From Gammaproteobacteria bacterium (GTDB lineage Bacteria > Pseudomonadota > Gammaproteobacteria > DSM-19610): a stretch of DNA of 34,489 bases. The stretch lies in NCBI GenBank assembly GCA_011321775.1, contig DROT01000021.1:1-34489 (forward strand). Direction: 5' to 3'. Shown here piece after piece: positions 1 through 8,574 of the stretch. Position numbers and translations under genes: made by a program. The notes under the pieces were generated by a model. It had not been told where the DNA came from. It saw nothing but the letters and a program-made list of their open reading frames with translations, and ran no database searches. The stretch's first letter is position 1; every line of letters starts with the position of its first letter.

Positions 1-860
1 AGGAAGTCGCGATGGGCGGGCATGCGCCCGTTGCGACCGTCGCTGATGGTCTGCTTGATGACCCCCGGAGAACCGCCGTACAACCAGGTGTTGTCGGTCA
101 GGTTCGGTGCCCCCATGGCATGGTTGCCCTTGCCGTCGGCTCCATGGCAGGCGGCGCAGTTGGTGGCAAACACCTTCTTGCCGGCTTCCGCCTTGGCGGC
201 GTCGGCCTTGCGTCCGCTGAGCGTCATCACGTAGTTCGCGACCTCGTCCACGGCCTTGTCACCCAGGATCGGGCCCCAGGCCGGCATGGCCGCCTGGCGG
301 CCGTCGAGGATGGTCTTCTCGATGGTCTCCGGCTCGCCGCCGTACAGCCAGTCGTTGTCACGCAGGTTGGGGAAGCCGGGTCCGCCACCGGCGTCGGAAC
401 CGTGGCAGCTGGCACAGTAGGTCACGAACAGCCGCTGTCCGATCTTGATCGCGGCCGGGTCGCCGATCAGCTCCGGGATCGGGGTGCCGGCGTATTTCGC
501 GAACAGGGGGCCATACTTCGCCTTGGCCGCTTCCATCTCCTTGTCGTACTGGTTCTGGTGCGTCCAGTGCAGGTAGCCGCGGTAGCTGCCCAGGCCCGGG
601 TAGAGGAACAGGTAGCCGGCGGCGAAGATCAGCGTGCCGTAGAACAGCCACAGCCACCAGCGCGGCAGCGGGTTGTTGTACTCGGCCAGCGTGCCTTCGT
701 CCCAGCTGTGCCCGGTGGTGTCCCCCGCGGCAGCCTCGCCCGGCCGCTTCTTGGCGGTCCAGCGGATCAGCCACCAGCAGGCGAGGATGTTGCCCACGGT
801 CAGAACGATGACCCAGATATTCCAGAAGTTGCTCGTAAACTCGAATTGGGTGTCAGTCAT
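1..860 (-). CDS. ccoP: cbb3-type cytochrome c oxidase subunit III (CcoP), 3' end missing
   Basis: Membrane-anchored dihaem c-type cytochrome that passes electrons to the CcoN-CcoO core of the cbb3 oxidase. The gene starts at ATG 860-858 and is still open at base 1, so about 286 residues are visible and only the extreme C-terminus is lost. Seen: two N-terminal membrane segments (about residues 12-34 and 68-87), then two cytochrome c domains with haem motifs CASCH (149-153) and CAACH (235-239). Each motif is followed downstream by a possible Met ligand (MPAWG, MPAHR). The start overlaps the end of ccoQ by 8 nt, which implies translational coupling. It is the last visible gene of ccoNOQP. ccoGHIS would be expected farther left but is not in view. 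Confidence 0.95.
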   Translation of the reverse strand, partial: MTDTQFEFTSNFWNIWVIVLTVGNILACWWLIRWTAKKRPGEAAAGDTTGHSWDEGTLAEYNNPLPRWWLWLFYGTLIFAAGYLFLYPGLGSYRGYLHWTHQNQYDKEMEAAKAKYGPLFAKYAGTPIPELIGDPAAIKIGQRLFVTYCASCHGSDAGGGPGFPNLRDNDWLYGGEPETIEKTILDGRQAAMPAWGPILGDKAVDEVANYVMTLSGRKADAAKAEAGKKVFATNCAACHGADGKGNHAMGAPNLTDNTWLYGGSPGVIKQTISDGRNGRMPAHRDF

Positions 861-1032
861 GATGACCACCTTTGCTGTTTTGGTCGATGTCGTCATCTGC
901 GAACGGCAGGTTCGCGGCTTCGTCGAAGGAACGCTTGCGCTTGCTGCTCCACGCCCAGGCCCACACGCCGAGGAAGGCGATCAGGGCCAGGGTGGTGGTG
1001 ATTCCGCTCAGGGTGCCAAGGTCGATGTGCAT
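853..1032 (-). CDS. ccoQ: cbb3-type cytochrome oxidase small subunit CcoQ
   Basis: A 59-residue single-span protein between ccoO and ccoP, the usual place and size for CcoQ (FixQ), a small subunit that stabilises the cbb3 complex or moderates its assembly. Seen: a short polar N-terminus (MHIDLGTLSG), a hydrophobic Trp-rich helix at about residues 11-29, a basic stop-transfer patch (SSKRKR, 29-34) and an acidic tail. The AGGAGG Shine-Dalgarno lies within the last codons of ccoO, 3 nt before ccoQ. The stop codon lies 5 nt inside ccoP. Position and topology give the assignment, because sequence conservation in this family is low. Confidence 0.88.
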   Translation of the reverse strand: MHIDLGTLSGITTTLALIAFLGVWAWAWSSKRKRSFDEAANLPFADDDIDQNSKGGHHD

Positions 1033-1035
1033 GAC

Positions 1036-1644
1036 TTACCTCCTCGAGGAAACAGCGGTGCCGAGGTTCTGCAGGTAGGCGATCAGCGCGTCCTGCTCGG
1101 TCTTGCCCTTGACCGCGGCGGTGGCGCCGGCAATGTCCTCGTCGGTGTAGGGCACGCCCAGCAGGCGCATCACCTTCATCTTCTTGGGCGTCAGCTTGCC
1201 GTCGAGCACGTTCTCGGACAGCCACGGAAAGGCCGGCATGTTGGACTCCGGCACCACGTCACGCGGATTGTTCAGGTGTACGCGGTGCCAGTCGTCGCTG
1301 TAGCGACCGCCGACACGGGCCAGGTCCGGACCGGTCCGCTTGGAACCCCACTGGAAGGGGTGGTCGTAGACGAATTCCCCCGCCAGCGAGTAGTGGCCGT
1401 AGCGCTCGGTCTCGGCACGGAAGGGGCGGATCATCTGCGAGTGGCACAGGTAGCAGCCCTCGCGGATGTAGACGTCACGGCCCTCCAGTTGCAGCGCGGT
1501 GTAGGGCTTCAGGCCCTCCACCGGCTCCGTGGTGCTCTTGAGGAAGAACAGTGGAACGATTTCCACCAGCCCACCGATACTGATGACCAGCAGGATGAGC
1601 ACCACCATCAGGCCGATGTTTTTCTCGACTATTTCATGACTCAT
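1036..1644 (-). CDS. ccoO: cbb3-type cytochrome c oxidase subunit II (CcoO)
   Basis: Monohaem membrane cytochrome c subunit of cbb3 oxidase, 202 residues, the normal family length. Seen: one N-terminal membrane anchor (about residues 10-34), the haem motif CYLCH (64-68) inside the family signature [12 protein letters not shown], and a probable axial Met in ESNMPAFPW (Met136). A strong Shine-Dalgarno (GAGGAGAT) precedes ATG 1644-1642. The gene follows ccoN by 15 nt and leads directly into ccoQ. Electron flow in the family is CcoP to CcoO to the CcoN high-spin haem/CuB centre. Confidence 0.97.
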   Translation of the reverse strand: MSHEIVEKNIGLMVVLILLVISIGGLVEIVPLFFLKSTTEPVEGLKPYTALQLEGRDVYIREGCYLCHSQMIRPFRAETERYGHYSLAGEFVYDHPFQWGSKRTGPDLARVGGRYSDDWHRVHLNNPRDVVPESNMPAFPWLSENVLDGKLTPKKMKVMRLLGVPYTDEDIAGATAAVKGKTEQDALIAYLQNLGTAVSSRR

Positions 1645-1659
1645 GACAGATCTCCTCGA

Positions 1660-3075
1660 TCAGGCCGTTTGCGGAACCGGCGCATCAACGGGGCGCGCAC
1701 CGGAAATCGTCTTGATGACGTTGTAGGCCATGACCAGCATGCCGGTCAGGAACAGCGCGCCACCCAGGAAGCGGACGAAGTAGAACGGATACATGGCCTG
1801 CAGCGACTCGACGAAGCTGTAGGTCAGGGTGCCGTCGTCGTTCACCGCGCGCCACATCAGGCCCTGCATGACACCGGAGATCCACATGGAGACGATGTAC
1901 AGCACCACGCCGATGGTGGCCATCCAGAAATGCCAGTCGATGAGCCGTACGGAATACATCTGCTCACGACCGAACAGTTTCGGGATCAGGAAGTACACCG
2001 AGCCGATGGATACCATCGCCACCCAGCCGAGGGCGCCGGAATGCACGTGGCCGACGGTCCAGTCCGTGTAGTGCGACAGCGCGTTGACGGTCTTGATCGA
2101 CATCATCGGGCCTTCGAAGGTGGACATGCCGTAGAAGGACAGCGACACGATCAGGAACTTGAGGATGGGATCGTCGCGCAGTTTGTGCCACGCACCCGAC
2201 AGGGTCATGATGCCATTGATCATGCCGCCCCAGCTCGGTGCCAGCAGGATGAGCGAGAACACCATGCCGACCGACTGGGTCCATACCGGCAGGGCGGTGT
2301 AGTGCAGGTGGTGCGGACCGGCCCACATGTAGGTCGAGATCAGCGCCCAGAAGTGCACCACCGACAGGCGGTAGGAATACACCGGGCGGCCGGCCTGCTT
2401 GGGAACGAAGTAGTACATCATGCCGAGGAAGCCGGCGGTCAGGAAGAAGCCCACCGCGTTGTGGCCGTACCACCACTGCACCATGGCGTCGATGGCGCCC
2501 GGGTAGACCGAGTAGGACTTGGTCAGGCTGACCGGGATCTCGGCGTTGTTGACCAGATGCAGTACCGCGATGACCAGGATGAAGGCGCCATAGAACCAGT
2601 TGGCGACGTAGATGTGCTTGACCTTGCGCTTCATGATGGTGCCGAAGAAGACCACGGCATAGGAGACCCACACGATGGCGACCAGGATGTCGATGGGCCA
2701 TTCCAGCTCGGCGTATTCCTTGCTGCTGGTGATGCCCAGCGGAAAGCTGATGGCGGCCAGAACGATGATCAGCTGCCAGCCCCAGAAGGTGAAGCTTGCG
2801 AGGCCACCGCCGAAGAGGCGCGTCTGGCAGGTGCGCTGCACGACGTAGTAGGAGGTCGCAAACAGCGCCGAACCACCGAAGGCAAAGATCACGGCGTTCG
2901 TGTGCAGCGGACGCAGGCGGCCGAAGTGGAACCAGGGCAGGTCGAAGCTCAGCTGCGGCCAAACCAGCTCCGCAGCGATATAGACGCCGACCAGCATGCC
3001 GACGATGCCCCAGACAACGGTCATCACCGCGAACTGGCGCACGACCTTGTAGTTATACGTGGTCTGTGAATCCAT
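1660..3075 (-). CDS. ccoN: cbb3-type cytochrome c oxidase catalytic subunit I (CcoN)
   Basis: Catalytic haem-copper subunit of the high-affinity cbb3 oxidase, which reduces O2 at low oxygen and pumps protons in the inner membrane. It has 471 residues and is highly hydrophobic, with about 12 predicted spans. Seen: the His-rich signatures of C-type oxidases, including [12 protein letters not shown] near the N-terminus, [13 protein letters not shown] (CuB ligand plus active-site region), [15 protein letters not shown], and [14 protein letters not shown] for the haem ligands. An AGGAAAA Shine-Dalgarno lies just before ATG 3075-3073. First gene of ccoNOQP; an FNR-type box lies 230-243 bp upstream. 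Confidence 0.98.
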   Translation of the reverse strand: MDSQTTYNYKVVRQFAVMTVVWGIVGMLVGVYIAAELVWPQLSFDLPWFHFGRLRPLHTNAVIFAFGGSALFATSYYVVQRTCQTRLFGGGLASFTFWGWQLIIVLAAISFPLGITSSKEYAELEWPIDILVAIVWVSYAVVFFGTIMKRKVKHIYVANWFYGAFILVIAVLHLVNNAEIPVSLTKSYSVYPGAIDAMVQWWYGHNAVGFFLTAGFLGMMYYFVPKQAGRPVYSYRLSVVHFWALISTYMWAGPHHLHYTALPVWTQSVGMVFSLILLAPSWGGMINGIMTLSGAWHKLRDDPILKFLIVSLSFYGMSTFEGPMMSIKTVNALSHYTDWTVGHVHSGALGWVAMVSIGSVYFLIPKLFGREQMYSVRLIDWHFWMATIGVVLYIVSMWISGVMQGLMWRAVNDDGTLTYSFVESLQAMYPFYFVRFLGGALFLTGMLVMAYNVIKTISGARPVDAPVPQTA

Positions 3076-3255
3076 AGCGTTTTCCTGTGAGTTGATGGGT
3101 TGTTAGAGATTGCAAAACGGAGGCATCCGCCCCCCGGGTTTACGGCGTACGGACTTTATCAGAATTTCCTGATGTTGCCGAGCAAAAATCCGTCACCGGC
3201 GTGACCCATGGACAGCTGTCTGGTGGTCCGGGAGCAGCCGCGCCCGACCACCGTC

Positions 3256-3274
3256 ACGGTCGGAAACCGACCGT
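3256..3274. repeat. perfect hairpin in the fnr-ccoN spacer
   Basis: ACGGTCGG, AAA, CCGACCGT: an 8-bp perfect inverted repeat with a 3-nt loop. No T-run follows on either strand, so it is not a standard intrinsic terminator. If ccoN transcription starts near 3270 it would lie at the very 5' end of the ccoNOQP mRNA; otherwise it ends the fnr transcript. A shorter overlapping hairpin (ACCGT-C-ACGGT, 3250-3260) could compete with it. Confidence 0.6.
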
Positions 3275-3304
3275 CAACTGTGGCGGTTGAGGTCGCGGTG
3301 GACA

Positions 3305-3318
3305 TTGACGCAGATCAA
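3305..3318 (-). promoter_or_regulatory. FNR-type box upstream of ccoN
   Basis: TTGACGCAGATCAA matches the FNR/ANR consensus TTGAT-N4-ATCAA at 9 of 10 defined bases. It lies between fnr and ccoN, with fnr encoded immediately upstream. If FNR binds at -41.5, transcription would start near 3270. The -10 there (CACAGT, about 3277-3282) is poor, so the exact promoter is uncertain. Confidence 0.7.
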
Positions 3319-3361
3319 GTGCGCCCCAGTTCAGGAGGGCGTCCGGGAAAGGCTGCCGGCC

Positions 3362-4138
3362 TCAGGCCTGCGGGTGGGCGGAACGGGAGGTCGGCTGGGC
3401 GCACTGGGCGCCGGAGAACTCGCACAGGCGTTCACGGTCGAGCAGTTCGATGTGCTTGCGATCGACCCGCAGCAGGCCATCGTTCTGGAAGCGCGTAAAC
3501 AGCCGGCTGACCGTTTCCAGCGCCAGACCCAGGTAGTTGCCGATGTCGCTGCGTGACATGCTGAGGTTGAACTGGGTGGCCGAGAAGCCGCGGCGACGGA
3601 AGCGGTTCGACAGACCGACCAGAAAGGCGGCGAGCCGTTCCTCGGCGGATTTCTGGCCCAGGATGACCATGTTCTGTTCGTCGTCACGGATCTCCTGGCT
3701 CATGACGCGCAGCAATTCGTGCTGTAGCCCGGGGATCTGGGCGCTCAGGGTCTCCAGGTCGACGAAGGGGATCTCGCACACGCTGGTGGTCTCCAGCGAA
3801 CGGGCCGCCAGGGGATGGCGCCCCCCGGCGATGGCGTCCAGGCCGACGATTTCGCCCGGCAGGTGAAATCCCATGACCTGCTCCTGGCCGTCTTCGGACA
3901 TCGTGTAGGTCTTCAGGGAACCGGAGCGCACGGCGTACAGCGACTGAAAGGGGTCGCCGACCCGGAACAGGTGCTCGCCACGCGTCAGCGGTCGCTTGCG
4001 GTCGATGATGGCGTCCAGACGGTCGAGTTCCTGCTGATCGACACCCACCGGCAGGCAGATCTCGTTGAGGCTGCACTGCTGGCAGGCAACCTTGATGTCC
4101 TTCAGCGAGACGACTTTTTCCAGCTTCCTGGTTGGCAT
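3362..4138 (-). CDS. fnr: FNR/ANR-type oxygen-responsive transcription regulator
   Basis: Crp-Fnr family global regulator, 258 residues. In this family a [4Fe-4S] cluster permits dimerisation and DNA binding without oxygen. Seen: Cys19, Cys22 and Cys28 near the N-terminus and Cys121 in SVCEIPF, matching the four cluster ligands of E. coli FNR. A cyclic-nucleotide-binding fold follows (about 40-155), and a C-terminal winged helix has SRSDIGNYLGLALETVSR, which keeps the E..SR residues that read the TTGAT half-site. ATG 4138-4136 gives the normal N-terminus, but no clear Shine-Dalgarno precedes it. A perfect FNR box 46-59 bp upstream implies autoregulation. Its downstream neighbour on the same strand is ccoN, a classic FNR target. 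Confidence 0.96.
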   Translation of the reverse strand: MPTRKLEKVVSLKDIKVACQQCSLNEICLPVGVDQQELDRLDAIIDRKRPLTRGEHLFRVGDPFQSLYAVRSGSLKTYTMSEDGQEQVMGFHLPGEIVGLDAIAGGRHPLAARSLETTSVCEIPFVDLETLSAQIPGLQHELLRVMSQEIRDDEQNMVILGQKSAEERLAAFLVGLSNRFRRRGFSATQFNLSMSRSDIGNYLGLALETVSRLFTRFQNDGLLRVDRKHIELLDRERLCEFSGAQCAQPTSRSAHPQA

Positions 4139-4183
4139 GAGACCATACTTTATTGATACCCTGTGCCAATTGGAGCAAATTCA

Positions 4184-4197
4184 TTGATCTGGATCAA
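4184..4197 (-). promoter_or_regulatory. consensus FNR box in front of fnr
   Basis: TTGATCTGGATCAA matches TTGAT-N4-ATCAA at every defined base. On the minus strand a -10-like TATCAAT lies at 4152-4158, which puts the box centre about 41-44 nt before a start point near 4147. That implies a very short fnr leader. The box is also about 87 bp upstream of the predicted hisB start point on the other strand, too far for ordinary class-II control of his. Confidence 0.85.
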
Positions 4198-4241
4198 CAA
4201 ATACCGGCCACTCTATCCAGATTTATGGTGGCCGCACCGGT

Positions 4242-4270
4242 TTGTTCTGCGTCCGGCGGACTGCTAGGAT
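4242..4270 (+). promoter_or_regulatory. putative sigma-70 promoter of the his operon
   Basis: TTGTTC (4242-4247), 17-nt spacer, TAGGAT (4265-4270). The start point would be near 4277, leaving a leader of about 36 nt before hisB. I see no his leader peptide (run of His codons) or attenuator, so his-type attenuation is not indicated here. Confidence 0.5.
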
Positions 4271-4312
4271 GCCCGTCCGGCCGACGTCCGGAGCGGATCT
4301 GACGGATACGAC

Positions 4313-4906
4313 ATGCAAACGAGAAATGCGCGGGTAAAACGCGACACCCTGGAAACCCGGATCGAGGTGGCGCTCGACCTGGATGGCAGCGGCGCTACCT
4401 CCCTGGACACCGGCGTCCCCTTCCTGGAGCACATGCTGGAGCAGGTGGCGCGCCATGGCCTGCTGGACCTCGAGGTCAAGGCCAGCGGTGACCTGCACAT
4501 CGACGACCACCACACCGTGGAAGACATCGGCATCACCCTCGGTCAAGCCATGGCCGAGGCGCTGGGTGAGCGCAGGGGCATCCGGCGCTACGGTCATGCC
4601 TACGTCCCCCTGGACGAGGCCTTGTCACGGGTGGTGATCGACTTCTCCGGCCGGCCGGGGCTCGAATACCATGTCAGCTATGCGCGCGGGCGCATCGGCA
4701 GTTTCGATGTCGATCTTTTTCATGAATTTTTTCAAGGATTTGTGAATCACGCCAAGGCGACGCTGCACATCGATTGCGTGCGCGGCAGCAACGCGCACCA
4801 TGTCGCCGAGACCGTGTTCAAGGCCTTCGGGCGCGCCCTGCGGGCGGCGGTCGAACCGGATCCGCGCATGGCCGGTATAATGCCGTCCACCAAGGGGAGC
4901 CTGTAG
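4313..4906 (+). CDS. hisB: imidazoleglycerol-phosphate dehydratase (HisB)
   Basis: Converts imidazole-glycerol phosphate to imidazole-acetol phosphate, step 6 of histidine synthesis. At 197 residues it is the monofunctional enzyme, without the N-terminal histidinol-phosphatase domain fused to it in enterobacteria. Seen: the two manganese-binding signatures HHTVED (66-71) and HHVAE (162-166), plus FHEFF (136-140) and the end motif PSTKG. First gene of hisBHAFIE. The upstream FNR box belongs to the divergent fnr. The spacer to hisH is 66 nt. Confidence 0.97.
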   Translation: MQTRNARVKRDTLETRIEVALDLDGSGATSLDTGVPFLEHMLEQVARHGLLDLEVKASGDLHIDDHHTVEDIGITLGQAMAEALGERRGIRRYGHAYVPLDEALSRVVIDFSGRPGLEYHVSYARGRIGSFDVDLFHEFFQGFVNHAKATLHIDCVRGSNAHHVAETVFKAFGRALRAAVEPDPRMAGIMPSTKGSL

Positions 4907-4972
4907 ACCGGGTTACTGACACCGAGCTGACGGGCGCCGGGTAACGGCTCCGGCCGACCGAAGCAGTGCAAC

Positions 4973-5614
4973 ATGTCGACGATTGCCATCATTGATTACG
5001 GAATGGGGAACCTGCATTCCATCGCCAAGGCGCTGGAGCACGTGGCGGCGGACGCGCGCGTGCGTGTCAGCGCCGATGCCGACGACATTCTGGCGGCCGA
5101 GCGCGTGGTGTTTCCCGGCGTCGGCGGCATCGCCCACTGCATGCAGGAGCTGGCGCGTACCGGCCTCGACGAGGTGGTACGGCGGGCGGTCGTGGACAGG
5201 CCCGTGCTGGGCATCTGTCTCGGCATGCAGGCGCTGCTGGATCACAGCGAGGAGAACGGTGGCACCCCCTGCCTGGGGCTGGTGCCGGGGGAGGTGCGGC
5301 GTTTTGCCGAGCCCCTGCTCGACGACGCCGGCCGGCGCCTGAAGGTCCCGCACATGGGCTGGAACCAGGTGCACCAGCAGCCGCATCCGCTGTGGCAGGG
5401 TATCGAACAGGACAGCCGTTTCTATTTCGTGCACAGCTACTATGCCGACCCGGCCGATCCCGGCCATATCGCCGCGACCACGGAGTACGGGGGGCGCTTC
5501 TGCTGTGCCCTGGCGCGTGAAAACCTGTTCGCGGTACAGTTTCACCCGGAAAAGAGCCAGCACGCCGGGCTGCGGCTGCTGGAGAACTTCAGCCGCTGGG
5601 ACGGCAGAGCGTGA
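4973..5614 (+). CDS. hisH: imidazole glycerol phosphate synthase, glutamine amidotransferase subunit (HisH)
   Basis: Class-I glutamine amidotransferase that hydrolyses glutamine and channels ammonia to HisF. It has 213 residues. Seen: oxyanion-strand region FPGVGG (47-52), nucleophile Cys82 in LGICLGMQ, and His191/Glu193 in FHPEKSQ completing the triad. The [11 protein letters not shown]-terminus is typical and supports ATG 4973. It is followed by hisA after 34 nt. HisH and HisF form one enzyme, and hisA lies between their genes, the usual H-A-F order. Confidence 0.97.
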   Translation: MSTIAIIDYGMGNLHSIAKALEHVAADARVRVSADADDILAAERVVFPGVGGIAHCMQELARTGLDEVVRRAVVDRPVLGICLGMQALLDHSEENGGTPCLGLVPGEVRRFAEPLLDDAGRRLKVPHMGWNQVHQQPHPLWQGIEQDSRFYFVHSYYADPADPGHIAATTEYGGRFCCALARENLFAVQFHPEKSQHAGLRLLENFSRWDGRA

Positions 5615-5648
5615 ACGGACAGACAGTGGAGCACGGGGGAACAGGGGC

Positions 5649-6383
5649 ATGTTGTTGATACCGGCCATCGATCTCAAGGATGGCAAGTGTGTGCGGTTGC
5701 GCCAGGGGCGCATGGAAGACGAGACGGTGTTTGCCGACGATCCGCTGGAAATGGCGCAGCGCTGGGTCGATGCCGGTGCCCGGCGGCTGCACCTGGTCGA
5801 TCTCAACGGTGCCTTTGCCGGCAAACCGGTCAACGCCGGCGTGATCGAGCGTATCGCTGCAGCCTTTCCGGATCTGCCCATCCAGGTGGGTGGAGGTATC
5901 CGCGACGAGGACACGGTACAGACCTACCTGGACGCCGGGGTGCAGTATGTCATCATCGGCACCCGCGCCGTCAGTGCGCCGCATTTCGTCAACGATCTGT
6001 GCCTGGAGTTTCCCGGTCATATCATCGTCGGCCTCGATGCGAAGGACGGCAAGGTGGCCATCGATGGCTGGTCCAAGCTGTCCAACCACGATGTCGTCGA
6101 CATGGCCCAGCATTTCGAACGCGACGGTGTGGAAGCCATCGTCTATACCGATATCAGCCGCGACGGCATGATGCAGGGTGTCAACAGCGAGGCCACCGCC
6201 CGGCTCGCCGGCGCCATCAGCATTCCGGTGATCGCCTCCGGTGGCATCAGCAGCCTGGACGACCTTCGTGCCCTGCAGGCGGTGGCCGAGGAGGGCATCA
6301 TGGGTGCCATCATCGGCCGTGCCCTCTACGAGGGCAGCATCGATCTCGCCGAGGCGCAGCGGCTGGTCGACGACCCGGCCTGA
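5649..6383 (+). CDS. hisA: ProFAR isomerase (HisA)
   Basis: (Beta-alpha)8-barrel isomerase that opens the ribose of ProFAR to give PRFAR, 244 residues. Seen: catalytic Asp8 in IPAIDLKDG and Asp130 in VGLDAKDGK, and two phosphate-binding glycine loops (VGGGIR, SGGI). The reading frame is open farther upstream, to 5442 inside hisH. ATG 5649 is chosen because it gives the conserved MLLIPAIDL start and has GGGGGAA about 10 nt before it. The stop lies 6 nt before hisF. Confidence 0.97.
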   Translation: MLLIPAIDLKDGKCVRLRQGRMEDETVFADDPLEMAQRWVDAGARRLHLVDLNGAFAGKPVNAGVIERIAAAFPDLPIQVGGGIRDEDTVQTYLDAGVQYVIIGTRAVSAPHFVNDLCLEFPGHIIVGLDAKDGKVAIDGWSKLSNHDVVDMAQHFERDGVEAIVYTDISRDGMMQGVNSEATARLAGAISIPVIASGGISSLDDLRALQAVAEEGIMGAIIGRALYEGSIDLAEAQRLVDDPA

Positions 6384-6389
6384 GTTTTC

Positions 6390-7169
6390 ATGTCCCTGGC
6401 AAAACGCATCATTCCCTGTCTGGACGTCGACGGCGGCCGCGTCGTCAAGGGCGTGCAGTTCGTCGACATCCGCGACGCCGGTGACCCCGTGGAGGTGGCA
6501 CGGCGCTACGACCAGGAAGGGGCGGACGAACTCACCTTCCTGGACATCACCGCCAGCCACGAACAGCGCGATACCATGGTGCACGTGGTCGAGCAGGTGG
6601 CCGGCGAGGTGTTCATACCGCTCACCGTCGGCGGTGGCATCCGCGAGCCGGCCGACATTCGCCGCATGCTCAACGCCGGGGCCGACAAGGTGGCCATCAA
6701 TACCGCGGCGGTGTTCAACCCGGAGTTCGTGCGCGAGGCGGCCGATCGTTTCGGCTCCCAGTGTATCGTGGTCGCCATCGACGCCAAGCAGGTCGGGGCG
6801 GGTTCGGCGGACAGCGCGCCGCGCTGGGAGATCTTCACCCACGGCGGACGCAAGCCCACCGGTATCGACGCCGTCGACTGGGCGCGCAGGATGGTCGACT
6901 ACGGCGCCGGCGAGATCCTGCTGACCAGCATGGATCGTGACGGTACCCGCAACGGCTTCGACCTCGCCCTGACGCGCGCCGTGTGCGATGCGGTCGACGT
7001 CCCGGTGATCGCCTCGGGTGGCGTGGGCACGCTGGAACACCTGGCCGAGGGTATCCTCGAGGGGGGCGCGGATGCGGTGCTGGCGGCGAGCATCTTTCAT
7101 TTCGCCGAGTACTCCATCGGCGAGGCCAAGCGCCATCTTGCCGAACGCGGGATCGAGGTGCGCCTGTGA
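6390..7169 (+). CDS. hisF: imidazole glycerol phosphate synthase, cyclase subunit (HisF)
   Basis: Barrel enzyme that uses HisH-derived ammonia to convert PRFAR to imidazole-glycerol phosphate and AICAR, which links histidine to purine synthesis. It has 259 residues. Seen: Asp12 in [10 protein letters not shown] and Asp131 in VVAIDAKQ, the two catalytic aspartates, and phosphate loops TVGGGIR and ASGGVG. It follows hisA by 6 nt. HisA and HisF are visibly paralogous half-barrel duplications. hisI starts 28 nt after the stop. Confidence 0.98.
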   Translation: MSLAKRIIPCLDVDGGRVVKGVQFVDIRDAGDPVEVARRYDQEGADELTFLDITASHEQRDTMVHVVEQVAGEVFIPLTVGGGIREPADIRRMLNAGADKVAINTAAVFNPEFVREAADRFGSQCIVVAIDAKQVGAGSADSAPRWEIFTHGGRKPTGIDAVDWARRMVDYGAGEILLTSMDRDGTRNGFDLALTRAVCDAVDVPVIASGGVGTLEHLAEGILEGGADAVLAASIFHFAEYSIGEAKRHLAERGIEVRL

Positions 7170-7197
7170 AGCGGATGGCGGCGGGGCGCACAGGCCG

Positions 7198-7590
7198 ATG
7201 AGCGAGGACTGGCTCGAGGAGGTCAAGTGGGACGAGCAGGGACTGGTACCGGTGATCGCCCAGGACGCCGAGGACGGCCGCGTGCTGATGTTCGCGTGGA
7301 TGAACCGCGAGGCCCTGCGTCTGACGGCCGAACAGGGGCACGCGGTGTACTGGTCGCGCTCCCGCGGTCGCCTGTGGCACAAGGGCGAGGAGTCCGGAAA
7401 CCGTCAGATCGTGAGGGAAATTCGCCTCGATTGCGACGGTGACGTCATCAACCTGCAGGTGGAACAGAAAGGGGGCGTCGCCTGTCATACCGGAAGGCGC
7501 AGCTGTTTCTTTCGCCGCCTGCACCAGGGGCGGTGGCAGACCGTCGAGCCGGTATTGAAGGATCCTGCTGAAATGTATGGAAAAGTCTGA
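7198..7590 (+). CDS. hisI: phosphoribosyl-AMP cyclohydrolase (HisI)
   Basis: Opens the adenine ring of PR-AMP, step 3 of histidine synthesis, using zinc. It has 130 residues and is the stand-alone form, since hisE is a separate downstream gene. Seen: WHKGEESGN substrate motif, DCDGD metal-binding motif, and the two-cysteine signature [10 protein letters not shown]. The open frame begins earlier at 7018 inside hisF. ATG 7198, giving [11 protein letters not shown], is preferred from family alignment. hisE begins 2 nt after its stop. Confidence 0.96.
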   Translation: MSEDWLEEVKWDEQGLVPVIAQDAEDGRVLMFAWMNREALRLTAEQGHAVYWSRSRGRLWHKGEESGNRQIVREIRLDCDGDVINLQVEQKGGVACHTGRRSCFFRRLHQGRWQTVEPVLKDPAEMYGKV

Positions 7591-7592
7591 AC

Positions 7593-7916
7593 ATGTCGGA
7601 TGATATTCTCGCTCGGCTGACGGCCGTGCTGCAGCAGCGCCGGGACGCCGACCCGGCTTCCTCCTACGTGGCCGGCCTGTATCACAAGGGGCTGGACACC
7701 ATTCTGAAGAAGGTCGGCGAGGAAGCCACGGAGACGGTCATCGCCGCCAAGGGGGGCGATACCGATCAACTGGTTTATGAAACGGCCGATTTATGGTTTC
7801 ATACCCTGGTATTACTGGTTCACGAAGGCGTGGATCCGGCCAGGGTGTTGCAGGAACTGGAACGCCGTTTCGGCCTGTCCGGGCTGGACGAGAAGGCGGC
7901 GCGCGGGCGTTCCTGA
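7593..7916 (+). CDS. hisE: phosphoribosyl-ATP pyrophosphatase (HisE)
   Basis: MazG-type all-alpha pyrophosphatase that removes pyrophosphate from PR-ATP, step 2 of histidine synthesis. It has 107 residues. Seen: the conserved helix [15 protein letters not shown], carrying the metal-binding glutamates, and the second acidic helix YETADLWFH. Only 2 nt separate it from hisI, so the two are tightly coupled; in enterobacteria they are fused. It ends the his part of the cluster. hisG, hisD and hisC are not in the window. Confidence 0.96.
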   Translation: MSDDILARLTAVLQQRRDADPASSYVAGLYHKGLDTILKKVGEEATETVIAAKGGDTDQLVYETADLWFHTLVLLVHEGVDPARVLQELERRFGLSGLDEKAARGRS

Positions 7917-7965
7917 GTGTGTACGGGCCCCGGTCGCTCAACCGGTTCCCCCAGTGGAGAAGACT

Positions 7966-8193
7966 ATGGGTATCAGTATCTGGCAATTGTTGATCATTCT
8001 CGCCATCGTTCTGCTGTTGTTCGGGGCCAAGCGGCTGCGCAACATCGGTTCCGATCTCGGTGGAGCCATCAAGGGCTTCCGCCAGGCCATGCGCGAAGAG
8101 GAAGACGAAGGCGGGGCCAAGCTGGACGACAAGAGCAGCGGCGGTCACGTCATCGATGCGGAAGTGAGTTCCAAGGAACACAACAAGGTCTAG
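7966..8193 (+). CDS. tatA: Sec-independent protein translocase subunit TatA
   Basis: Pore-forming subunit of the twin-arginine translocase, which exports folded proteins. It has 75 residues. Seen: short N-terminal membrane helix ([20 protein letters not shown]), the FG hinge (20-21) followed by basic [17 protein letters not shown] amphipathic helix, and an acidic tail. The frame is open from 7777; ATG 7966 is chosen because it gives the canonical MGIS start and has GGAG about 10 nt before it. Cofactor-loaded substrates in this window include NapA and NapG. Confidence 0.95.
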   Translation: MGISIWQLLIILAIVLLLFGAKRLRNIGSDLGGAIKGFRQAMREEEDEGGAKLDDKSSGGHVIDAEVSSKEHNKV

Positions 8194-8223
8194 CCGCGAG
8201 GCTGGGCCCCCGCCTGCACCTTC

Positions 8224-8574
8224 ATGTTCGATATCGGTTTCTGGGAACTCACGGTCATTGCCGTGGTGGCGTTGCTCGTCATCGGGCCGGAACGCCTGCC
8301 GCGGGTGGCGCGTACCGCCGGCCTGTGGCTCGGGCGGGCGCGTCGTTTCGTGTCTTCGGTCAAGGCGGACATCGATCGCGAGATCGCCGCTGACGAGCTG
8401 AAGAAGACGCTGGCCAGGCAGGCGGGGTCGGAAGGCCTGTACGATATCATCGAGGATACCCGCAAGACGATCCAGGATACCGTCCATGAGGCAGCCGCAC
8501 CAAAGGCCGAAGCGCCGCCGAAGGCGGCAACAGACGAAGCCTTGACGCACAAGTCGAATGACGCCGGCGGATAA
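8224..8574 (+). CDS. tatB: Sec-independent protein translocase subunit TatB
   Basis: With TatC it forms the receptor for twin-arginine signal peptides. It has 116 residues. Seen: [20 protein letters not shown] membrane helix with the conserved Glu8, the [10 protein letters not shown] hinge typical of TatB rather than TatA, a charged amphipathic helix, and an Ala/Pro-rich C-terminal tail. It overlaps tatC by 17 nt, so the two are translationally coupled. Confidence 0.95.
   Translation: MFDIGFWELTVIAVVALLVIGPERLPRVARTAGLWLGRARRFVSSVKADIDREIAADELKKTLARQAGSEGLYDIIEDTRKTIQDTVHEAAAPKAEAPPKAATDEALTHKSNDAGG

Larger units (their letters stand above)
3076..3361. other. fnr-ccoN intergenic region, 286 bp
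   Basis: There is no convincing gene here; the short open frames are out of keeping with the flanking codon use. In the minus-strand reading direction the region holds, in order, an FNR-type box (3305-3318), a perfect 8-bp inverted repeat with a 3-nt loop (3256-3274), a palindrome-like ATCAG-N6-CTGAT site (3158-3173) and the ccoN Shine-Dalgarno. It is the likely promoter and leader of ccoNOQP. Confidence 0.7.

Noticed and set aside
673-3069. 798-residue open frame on the plus strand opposite ccoN, ccoO and ccoQ
   Set aside because: It is the antisense shadow of cbb3 genes in GC-rich DNA; low-complexity His/Asp/Gly/Arg content and no domain.
4184-4277. FNR control of the his operon
   Set aside because: The box is about 87 bp from the predicted hisB start and is correctly placed for fnr instead.
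5589-7382. 597-residue minus-strand open frame opposite hisA, hisF and hisI
   Set aside because: It crosses three well-conserved genes on the other strand and is Asp/His/Gly-rich like other shadows.
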